Positions 57,243-64,000 of a stretch of 64,000 nucleotides of DNA are shown piece by piece. The stretch comes from Photobacterium sp. CCB-ST2H9 (GTDB lineage: Bacteria > Pseudomonadota > Gammaproteobacteria > Enterobacterales > Vibrionaceae): the NCBI RefSeq assembly GCF_023151555.2, contig NZ_CP100425.1, positions 744,001 to 808,000 of the forward strand, given 5' to 3'. Numbering within the stretch: the first letter of the stretch is position 1; the number at the start of each line of letters is the position of its first letter. Below the pieces are notes generated by a model. That model was not told the origin of the DNA, searched no databases, and saw only the letters and a program-made list of their open reading frames with translations. The translations under genes were made by a program, and so were the position numbers.

Positions 57243-59716
57243 CAGAGATGAGTGAAAGTCAGATCCCGAGCCGACAATCCGATCCGTCTCTGTTGCTCCG
57301 GTGGAGCTGGCGCGAATTATGGCAGGGTCAGCTCTGGCCGGTGGCTGTGGCGCTGACGCTGATCATTGCCTGTGTGTTCGCACTGGCATCTTTGGTGGTG
57401 CGGGTCGAAAAAATCATGATCAATCAGGGCCGCAGCATGATTGCGGCGGATCTGGTGCTGCGCTCTGCCAACCCGATTGCGGAACCCGTATTGCAGGAAG
57501 CCCGGCAGTTAGGCCTGACAGTGACGCAGCAGACCCGTTTTGGCACCATGGCTTTCAGCGATCATGCCATGCAGCTGGTGAGCGTGAAGTCTGTCGCCAG
57601 TGATTTTCCGCTGCGGGGAGAATTGGTGCTGCAGGGACTTGAGCAGACCCGGCAGCGGGTCGAACCGGGCGAGTTGTGGCTGTCGGAGCGTTTGTTTTCA
57701 CTTCTGGATGTGAAAATCGGTGATCAGGTGGCGATAGGGAATGCCGAACTGACTGTCGCAGGGGCAGTGGTTTCAGAGCCGGAGCTGTCGTTTAACCCCT
57801 TCAGCCAGATGCCTGCGGTGCTGATGCATGAGTCGGATCTGGCTGCCACGGAAGCTATTCAGCCTGGCAGCCGGGTACGTTACCGGGCGTATTTCAATGG
57901 TGATGACTCTTTGCTGAAGCAGTTGCAGGCCGATGTGGTGCTGAGTCCGGATCAGCGGTGGATAAGTGAAACCACACAGGGGCGTACCGGTGAGATGATC
58001 GAGCGGGTACAGCAGTATCTGTCGCTGACCCTGATTCTGGTGATTCTGATGGCGACGGCCACACTTGTGCTGACCTGCATGCATTACACGGCCAGCCGCA
58101 CAGAAACGGTCGCGATGATGAAAAGTCTGGGCGCCCGTAAAGGCTTTCTGGGGCGCTGGCTGGCCCGGCAGCTCGGATTACTGTTTGCCATTGCGGCGGT
58201 GGCCGGACTGAGTCTGGGCTGGATACTGGAATGGTTGTTACGCTTGCCGTTGAGTGATGTCTTGCCTAAACCTTTACCGGAAATGGGAGTGATGCCCTGG
58301 CTGGTCAGTTTGCTGGTGGCGGTTCTGGTCGCGATTCCTGGGATGGGGATTGCGCTGTGGCGCCTGCTGGATGCACCGGCACTGGCGGTCATGCAGCGGG
58401 GACTGAAGACAACGGCCTCAAAAAACCGGTACCTGCTGATACTGATCCCGCTGATTGCCCTGTTGCTCTGGGTCGGGGATAACCCAATGATGTGGCTGAC
58501 GCTGGCGGGCTTGGTCGGATTGCTGGGCGTTTTAGCCGGGCTGGGCTTGCTGTTGGTTGCCGGGCTCCGCCGGCGTCGCTGGGGAGCCGCAATGACCCTG
58601 GCGTTAAGCCGTATCGGTCGCAGTCCGCTGGTGACCGGAGCACAGCTGGCGGCACTGACCAGTTCGCTGATGCTGCTGGCCGTGATCTGGCTTCTGCGAA
58701 CCGACTTACTGGCAGACTGGCAGCAGACCCTGCCGGCAGATGCACCCAACGTTTTTGCCCTCAATATCAGTCCGACCGAGCAACAGGCGTATCTGGATGT
58801 GCTGGACGGTTATGGGCTGATGCGCTCAGACAGTTACCCCATTGTGCGCGGCCGTCTGGTGACGATTAATGGCGTTAATCCGAGAGCGGAAACCACAACG
58901 CCGGATGCGCAGCAGGATGATCGTCAGGAAGGGGATGAGTCTTTGCGCCGGGAACTGAATTTTACCTGGCGGGAAACGATGCCGGTGCACAATACACTGA
59001 TGGAAGGAAAATGGAGTCTTGCGCCGGGCGGCGTGTCGGTTGAAACCGGGGTTGCCGAACGGCTGGGCATTCAGCTGGGCGATCAGCTGGGGTTCAGTGT
59101 GAACAGTCAGTCTTTCACTGCGACAGTAACCAGTTTGCGGGAGGTGGAATGGCGGAATATGCGGCCCAACTTTTTCTTCATTTTCACCCCGGATGTGATG
59201 GCTGATTTGCCAGCTACCTGGCTGGTCAGCTTCAGGGTGGCAGCGGATCAGAGTGAGATTGTCAATCAGCTGGGCCGGGATTATCCGACCGTCACCTTGC
59301 TGGATCTGAGAACTATGGCAACCCGGATCCAGGCGATTTTACAGCAGGTCTCTCTGTCCTTGTCTGTGCTGGCTTTGCTGGGGGTGTGCAGCGGGCTGCT
59401 GCTGGTGCTGACCTTGCTGCGTCTCAGTCTGTCGCAGCGGCAGCAGGAAATTAAGCTTTACCGGACGCTGGGGGCCAGCAGGCAACGGATCCGGGCAACG
59501 ATCTGGAGCGAATATGGTCTGATGGCCGTACTGGCTGGGGTGATTGCAGTCTTTGGGGCGGAAGCCCTGGTTGCAGCCCTGATCAAATGGGGCTTTGAGT
59601 TGCCCGTGACCTGGCACCCGGGCTTGTGGCTGGTTTTGCCGCTGCTGTCCGTTCTGCTGATACTGCTGATCATCAGCAGCATGATGAAGCAGTTGCTGCG
59701 TCCCTTAGGCCGTTAG
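57239..59716 (+). CDS. ybbP: FtsX-family ABC transporter permease YbbP
   Basis: An 825-residue inner-membrane permease with two FtsX-like halves: a first TM at about 30-50, a large periplasmic domain, a TM cluster at about 265-470, a second periplasmic part and a last TM group at about 695-815. Motifs ETVAMMKSLGARKGFL and QEIKLYRTLGASRQRI mark the end of each half. Forms a complex with YbbA (ATGA overlap); in E. coli the locus ybbO-tesA-ybbA-ybbP is conserved. Role likely lipid or lipoprotein handling, not proven. Confidence 0.93.
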   Translation: MTEMSESQIPSRQSDPSLLLRWSWRELWQGQLWPVAVALTLIIACVFALASLVVRVEKIMINQGRSMIAADLVLRSANPIAEPVLQEARQLGLTVTQQTRFGTMAFSDHAMQLVSVKSVASDFPLRGELVLQGLEQTRQRVEPGELWLSERLFSLLDVKIGDQVAIGNAELTVAGAVVSEPELSFNPFSQMPAVLMHESDLAATEAIQPGSRVRYRAYFNGDDSLLKQLQADVVLSPDQRWISETTQGRTGEMIERVQQYLSLTLILVILMATATLVLTCMHYTASRTETVAMMKSLGARKGFLGRWLARQLGLLFAIAAVAGLSLGWILEWLLRLPLSDVLPKPLPEMGVMPWLVSLLVAVLVAIPGMGIALWRLLDAPALAVMQRGLKTTASKNRYLLILIPLIALLLWVGDNPMMWLTLAGLVGLLGVLAGLGLLLVAGLRRRRWGAAMTLALSRIGRSPLVTGAQLAALTSSLMLLAVIWLLRTDLLADWQQTLPADAPNVFALNISPTEQQAYLDVLDGYGLMRSDSYPIVRGRLVTINGVNPRAETTTPDAQQDDRQEGDESLRRELNFTWRETMPVHNTLMEGKWSLAPGGVSVETGVAERLGIQLGDQLGFSVNSQSFTATVTSLREVEWRNMRPNFFFIFTPDVMADLPATWLVSFRVAADQSEIVNQLGRDYPTVTLLDLRTMATRIQAILQQVSLSLSVLALLGVCSGLLLVLTLLRLSLSQRQQEIKLYRTLGASRQRIRATIWSEYGLMAVLAGVIAVFGAEALVAALIKWGFELPVTWHPGLWLVLPLLSVLLILLIISSMMKQLLRPLGR

Positions 59717-59778
59717 ATTCGTCCGACAGACAGTACGGTGATTGCTCAGTGTAGGCTGCCGGAGATTCTGAGACCGGG

Positions 59779-60702
59779 TTACTCCACGCGGGTCACCCGG
59801 CTTTCCGGTTCGGCCAGCGCACTTTTCAGTGCCCGCTCCAGATCCGGGTAGCAAAAGTGGAAACCATGCGCTTCCAGTTTGGCGGGCAGTGCCCGCTGAC
59901 TGTCGAGCAGCATTTGCGCGGATTCACCCATGCCGATGCGGAGCAGCCATTCCGGTGTACTCATGAGATGAGGCCGGTGCAGCACTCTGGCCAGTGTCTG
60001 GCTGAATTCTTTATTGGTGACCGGATTCGGCGCGGTGAGATTAAATGGCCCCTGAGCGGTTTCATGGCGCATCAGAAACATAATGCCTTTGACCATGTCC
60101 TGCAGATGGATCCAGGGGAAATACTGCTCTCCGCTGCCGATAGGGCCTCCCAGACCCATCTTGTAAACCGGGACCAGTTTCGCCAGGGCGCCGCCGCCTT
60201 TGCCCAGCACAATCCCGGTACGCAGCAGACAGACCCGGGTTTGTTCAGTCTGAGCACTCAGTGCTGCTTCTTCCCAGGTCCGGCAGACGGTATGGGCGAA
60301 ATCATCCCGCTGAACTTCGAGGGACTCATCGAACGCCTTGTGTTGCTGGTTACCGTAATAACCCACGGCAGAGCCGCTGATAAAAGTATGCGGTGGCGTG
60401 CTGCCAGCCAGAATTTTACCCGCCAGCTGGCGGGTGAGTTGCCAGCGGCTGTGGCAGATTTCTTCTTTTTGTTTCTCCGTCCAGCGTTTATCGGCAATTG
60501 GTTCGCCTGCCAGATTGATGACGACATCAAATTCGTCCAGCGTGTCCAGTTCATCCAGACTGGTGATGACCTTGATGTGGTGGCCTAAGCGCTGATATGC
60601 ACGATTGGGATGACGGCTGAGAACGGTAACCTGATCATGGTTCAGATGTGGAAGCAGTGCCCTGCCGATAAATCCGGTGCCGCCGGTGACCAGTATCTTC
60701 AT
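59779..60702 (-). CDS. yfcH: TIGR01777 family sugar-nucleotide-epimerase-like protein (YfcH)
   Basis: A 307-residue extended SDR with the nucleotide motif GGTGFIG (7-13), INLAGEPI and the family end AKLEAHGFHFCYPDLERALKSAL read as short motifs near the C-terminus. In E. coli yfcH affects cell division. Function not established. AT-rich promoter DNA containing TATAAT is just upstream (60735-60765). Confidence 0.9.
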   Translation of the reverse strand: MKILVTGGTGFIGRALLPHLNHDQVTVLSRHPNRAYQRLGHHIKVITSLDELDTLDEFDVVINLAGEPIADKRWTEKQKEEICHSRWQLTRQLAGKILAGSTPPHTFISGSAVGYYGNQQHKAFDESLEVQRDDFAHTVCRTWEEAALSAQTEQTRVCLLRTGIVLGKGGGALAKLVPVYKMGLGGPIGSGEQYFPWIHLQDMVKGIMFLMRHETAQGPFNLTAPNPVTNKEFSQTLARVLHRPHLMSTPEWLLRIGMGESAQMLLDSQRALPAKLEAHGFHFCYPDLERALKSALAEPESRVTRVE

Positions 60703-60835
60703 CGCCTTTCCCCTGTTATAGGTGTTGATTTATCCTTGTTTTGTATAAATTATAATCAACCCCGGGCGTAATCTCCGCTTTTCATCTGCGGCTGGATTGA
60801 AGTGGATCGCGCTTTTGCAATTTAGGGCAGCCGGT

Positions 60836-61135
60836 TTAACGGTCCACATGACCCAGATCGCGTGCCGGATCTAAAACATCCCGGATCCGCTGCTTCAATT
60901 GTTTGGCATCCGGAAATCCGCCATCGGTTTTCCGCTCCCAGATCCGAATGTTGTTACAAAAGATCTCAAACCGTCCTCCGGTATCCGGGTGCAGACTCAC
61001 GGCTTCCAGATCTTCACTGAAGGTATGCAGCAGTTCCTGACACATCCAGCTTGCCCGGAGCATCCAGTTGCACTGGCGGCAGTAATAGATATCAATCACG
61101 GCTTTTTTTTCAGGATTGGTGATAGGGTCTGACAT
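60836..61135 (-). CDS. SelT/SelW/SelH family (Rdx) protein
   Basis: A 99-residue thioredoxin-like protein with the redox motif CRQC (residues 19-22) where vertebrate SelW has CxxU. The conserved C-terminal part is GGRFEIFCNNIRIWERK and GGFPDAKQLKQRIRD. Function unknown; a possible thiol oxidoreductase. 9 bp after the TauE gene, same strand. Confidence 0.9.
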   Translation of the reverse strand: MSDPITNPEKKAVIDIYYCRQCNWMLRASWMCQELLHTFSEDLEAVSLHPDTGGRFEIFCNNIRIWERKTDGGFPDAKQLKQRIRDVLDPARDLGHVDR

Positions 61136-61144
61136 AAAGTGTCC

Positions 61145-61906
61145 TCACAGGCCGAAAAGAAGTTTTGCCCCAATCAGGAAGGTCAGGGCTTCGAAACAGC
61201 GTTTAATCAGCTGGTTGCTCTGGCGTCCTGCAAGGTGCGCGCCCAGATAACCACCCAGTAACGAACCGGCGATCAGAACCGGTAGCCACGGCCAGTAAAT
61301 TTCTGCGCCAGCTGCATACATCGCGACAGCACCGGTTCCGTTCCAGAACAGGCCGACGCTGATTAGAGTGAGTGCGACTGCCTGTCTGTAGTCATAGCCG
61401 AACCAGCGGATCAGAAAGAGGGTCACAAACAGACCGCTGCCGGCAGTCAGAGAGCCGTTGACGATGCCGATAGAAGCCAGTCCCAGGCTCCCCAGAATCA
61501 GCCCTTTGTTATCACGGCGGCGCGGATTCTCCGCCTGCCCCAGACTGGGCTGATAAAGAGAATACAGCCCCAGACCGAGGATCAGCAACCCCAGTGCGGC
61601 TTCGGCCATTCGGCCCGGAACGAACAGGATGGCATTGGCGCCTATGATCACGCCCAGGGTTCCGGCAATAATCACATAGAGGGTCATGGACCAGTTCAGT
61701 TTACCGGCTCGAATGTATTTGATTGCGGCGCCCAGTCCCAGTGCGACACTGGCAATCTTGTGTGTGGCTAAAGCCACGGAAAAGGGCAGCCCGAGAAAGA
61801 TGAGTAATGGAAACTGAATCAGCCCGGCGCCACCGCCGGACAGCGATGCCAGGGTATTGGCCAGCAAAGAGCCGATGAAAAGTCCGAGAGTATTCAACCC
61901 GTCCAT
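61145..61906 (-). CDS. TauE/SafE family sulfite or anion exporter
   Basis: A 253-residue inner-membrane protein with about eight helices and two half-repeats: the first begins SLSGGGAGLIQFPLLIFLGLP, seen as two motifs near residue 23, and the second GSLTAGSGLFVTLFL. TauE/SafE proteins move sulfoacetate, sulfite or other anions; substrate unknown. Upstream of the SelW-like gene. Confidence 0.9.
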   Translation of the reverse strand: MDGLNTLGLFIGSLLANTLASLSGGGAGLIQFPLLIFLGLPFSVALATHKIASVALGLGAAIKYIRAGKLNWSMTLYVIIAGTLGVIIGANAILFVPGRMAEAALGLLILGLGLYSLYQPSLGQAENPRRRDNKGLILGSLGLASIGIVNGSLTAGSGLFVTLFLIRWFGYDYRQAVALTLISVGLFWNGTGAVAMYAAGAEIYWPWLPVLIAGSLLGGYLGAHLAGRQSNQLIKRCFEALTFLIGAKLLFGL

Positions 61907-61991
61907 GGATGATGCCGGAATCCTTATTGATCAAGAACGTACAGCATACGGATTTTGCCGTCTGAGGCAAAGGGGCAGGGAATCGCCGGAT

Positions 61992-62019
61992 AAAAAAATA
62001 CCCCGGCAGGCCGGGGTAT
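61992..62019 (-). terminator. Terminator after pta
   Basis: ATACCCCGGC pairs with GCCGGGGTAT over two bases; seven T follow on the minus strand, 26 bp past the pta stop. Confidence 0.88.
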
Positions 62020-62044
62020 CTGGATGTCGTGTCAGGACAGCGGT

Positions 62045-64000
62045 TTAAGCACCTTGCTCTTCAGCCTGTTTCGCCTGAATCGCTGTCAGCGCGATGGTGT
62101 AGACGATATCGTCAACCAGAGCGCCACGGGACAGGTCGTTTACTGGCTTACGCATGCCTTGCAGCATTGGACCGATCGAAACCAGATCCGCAGAACGCTG
62201 TACCGCTTTGTACGTGGTGTTACCGGTGTTCAGGTCAGGGAACACGAATACCGTTGCTTTACCTGCAACCGGAGAGTTCGGTGCCTTGGATTTTGCAACG
62301 TTCTCCATGATTGCTGCGTCGTACTGCAGCGGACCGTCGATGACCAGATCAGGACGTTTTTCCTGAGCGAGGCGGGTTGCTTCGCGGACTTTATCGACGT
62401 CTGCACCCTGACCGGAGTTACCGGTAGAGTAAGAGATCATCGCCACGCGTGGTTCGATGCCGAAAGCTTTGGCAGAATCAGCAGACTGAATCGCGATTTC
62501 AGCCAGTTGCTCGGCGTTCGGATCCGGGTTGATCGCACAGTCACCGTAAACCAGAACCTGATCCGGCAGCAGCATGAAGAACACGGAAGAAACCAGCGAC
62601 GCGTTTGGCGCAGTTTTGATCAGCTGCAGCGGCGGACGGATGGTGTTGGCTGTGGTGTGAACTGCACCGGAAACCAGACCGTGTACTTCGTCACGCTCCA
62701 GCATCATGGTACCCAGAACGACAGTGTCTTCCAGCTGCTCGCGGGCGACCACTTCGGTCATGCCTTTGTTCTTACGCAGCTCAACCAGACGCTCAACATA
62801 CTGCTCGCGTACGGTTTCAGGATCGATGATTTCCACACCGGCACCCAGAACCACGCCTTGCTGTTCTGCAACACGCTTGATTTCAGCCGGGTTACCCAGC
62901 AGAACACAGTCAGCAATACCGCGCTCCGCACAAATCGCTGCTGCTTTCACAGTACGCGGCTCATCACCTTCAGGCAGCACGATGCGCTTGGCGGCTTTAC
63001 GGGCCAGTTCAGTCAGCTGGTAACGGAAAGCCGGCGGGCTCAGGCGACGCTCACGGGCAGAGCCTTCAGACAGGGATTCGATCCACTGACCGTCGATATG
63101 GCTGGCCATGTACTCGTTGACCATTTCCACACGCTCTTTATCGTCTGCCGGTACTTCCAGGCTGAAACTTTGCAGGTTCAGGGAAGTCTGCCAGGTATTC
63201 CCCTGGGCCGTCATCACCGGCAGGCCGGTTTCAAATGCGCGCTTACACAGGGTCTTCACGGCTTCTGGCAGCTCGTAACCACCGGTCAGCAGCAGGGCAC
63301 CGATTTCCACACCGTTCATGGCAGCCAGACAGGCGGCAACCACAACATCCGGACGGTCAGCAGAAGTCACCAGCAGTGAGCCGGGACGGAAGTGCTGAAC
63401 CATGTTCGGAATGGAACGGGCACAGAAGGTAATGCTCTTGATGCGGCGGCTCTCGATTTCACCTGCGTTGATGATTTCAGCATTCAGGTGATGCGCGATG
63501 TCAGTTGCACGGGTCGCGATCAGTTCAGCGTTGAATGGCGCACAACCCAGCACACGGATCGGGCTGGAGTTGAAAACCTGCATCACTTCAACGTGAGTCG
63601 GCATAACAGCGTCAGAACCGTCGAAGATTTCAGACAGGTCAGGACGTGTACGGCCTTCCGCATCAACCGGTGCGTTCAGCTTGTTCACGATGACGCCGGC
63701 GATGTGTTTGTTTTTGATGCCGCCGAAGTTCGAGCAGGCAATTTCAATGCGCTCTTTCAGCTGAGCCGGGTTGTCTGTACCCGGTGCAACCACGAACACG
63801 ATTTCCGCGTCCAGGGTTTTGGCGATTTCGAAGTTAATCTGATTCGCAAACGGGTGCTTGCGGGTCGGGACCAGACCTTCGATCAGGGCAACTTCGGCAC
63901 CTGCAGTCGCTTCTTTAAAGCGTGCAACGATGTCTTCCAGCAGCACATCGCTCTGGTCGCTGCGGATCAGCTCATCGGCCTGTGCCATAGAAACTGGCTC
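62045..64000 (-). CDS. pta: Phosphate acetyltransferase, 5' end outside window
   Basis: Interconverts acetyl-CoA and acetyl phosphate in the acetate pathway. The frame stays open to the window edge and continues a match to E. coli Pta ([10 protein letters not shown] against its EPLKMSYVEG), so about 70 N-terminal residues are missing; the ATG at 63988 is internal. The DRTGG-type middle domain and the C-terminal catalytic domain ([52 protein letters not shown]) are complete. Confidence 0.96.
   Translation of the reverse strand, partial: EPVSMAQADELIRSDQSDVLLEDIVARFKEATAGAEVALIEGLVPTRKHPFANQINFEIAKTLDAEIVFVVAPGTDNPAQLKERIEIACSNFGGIKNKHIAGVIVNKLNAPVDAEGRTRPDLSEIFDGSDAVMPTHVEVMQVFNSSPIRVLGCAPFNAELIATRATDIAHHLNAEIINAGEIESRRIKSITFCARSIPNMVQHFRPGSLLVTSADRPDVVVAACLAAMNGVEIGALLLTGGYELPEAVKTLCKRAFETGLPVMTAQGNTWQTSLNLQSFSLEVPADDKERVEMVNEYMASHIDGQWIESLSEGSARERRLSPPAFRYQLTELARKAAKRIVLPEGDEPRTVKAAAICAERGIADCVLLGNPAEIKRVAEQQGVVLGAGVEIIDPETVREQYVERLVELRKNKGMTEVVAREQLEDTVVLGTMMLERDEVHGLVSGAVHTTANTIRPPLQLIKTAPNASLVSSVFFMLLPDQVLVYGDCAINPDPNAEQLAEIAIQSADSAKAFGIEPRVAMISYSTGNSGQGADVDKVREATRLAQEKRPDLVIDGPLQYDAAIMENVAKSKAPNSPVAGKATVFVFPDLNTGNTTYKAVQRSADLVSIGPMLQGMRKPVNDLSRGALVDDIVYTIALTAIQAKQAEEQGA

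Noticed and set aside
62024..63379. 451-codon open frame on the plus strand
   Set aside because: Antisense to pta, with a composition rich in Arg, His, Gln and Cys typical of a shadow frame.

Overview
The window is a stretch of gammaproteobacterial chromosome, almost certainly Vibrionaceae. Gene order matches the Vibrio/Photobacterium backbone: lipA-lipB-ybeD-dacA-rlpA-rodA-mrdA-rlmH-rsfS-holA-lptE-leuS, then lnt-corC-ybeY-phoH-miaB, divergent ubiF, a tRNA array, then ychF-pth-prs-ispE-lolB and hemA-prfA-prmC-sirB2-sirB1-kdsA. Base composition looks close to 50% G+C by eye. That and the very large tRNA array point to a Photobacterium- or Grimontia-like genus, but the genus is an inference. 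I recognise 58 protein genes (two cut by the window edges), 22 intact tRNA genes and one broken tRNA.

Layout. 1-4.9 kb: end of an AI-2E/PerM transporter, an EamA permease, bcp, gcvR and the dapA-bamC pair. 5.0-17.7 kb: a long minus-strand block for lipoate synthesis (lipA, lipB), cell elongation and wall remodelling (mrdA, rodA, rlpA, dacA), ribosome maturation (rlmH, rsfS), replication (holA), LPS export (lptE) and leucyl-tRNA synthetase. 17.9-25.6 kb: a zinc-ribbon gene, lnt, corC, ybeY, ybeZ, miaB and divergent ubiF. 25.7-28.1 kb: a minus-strand array of 20 tRNA genes for Leu(CAG), Leu(UAG), Gln(UUG) and elongator Met, with one strong promoter and one terminator. 28.3-38.5 kb: housekeeping genes for translation, nucleotide, isoprenoid, haem and KDO synthesis.

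38.6-46.6 kb is the most distinctive region. Two near-identical methyl-accepting chemotaxis proteins of equal length (627 aa) flank an NhaC-family transporter. The transporter promoter is overlaid by five tandem 8-bp MetJ operator units, so it is better read as a methionine transporter (MetT) than as a sodium/proton antiporter. Both receptors carry the residues of the amino-acid-binding dCache signature. The three genes look like a sense-and-import module for amino acids, perhaps methionine. A UshA/NutA-type nucleotidase follows.

46.7-64 kb: ybaK, a LysE exporter, smrA, a DUF3149 miniprotein, two tRNA-Pro genes behind a degenerate tRNA-Pro copy, a TraB/GumN protein, and the copA/cueR copper pair with a textbook CueR promoter and a 23-codon ORF coupled to copA. 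Then cnoX (ybbN), a second 23-codon ORF with its own terminator, an SDR, tesA divergent from the ybbA-ybbP ABC exporter, a TIGR01777 epimerase, a SelW-like protein, a TauE/SafE exporter and the 5'-truncated pta. I saw no insertion sequence, prophage or CRISPR array; the repeats at 25.7-28.1 kb are tRNA genes.
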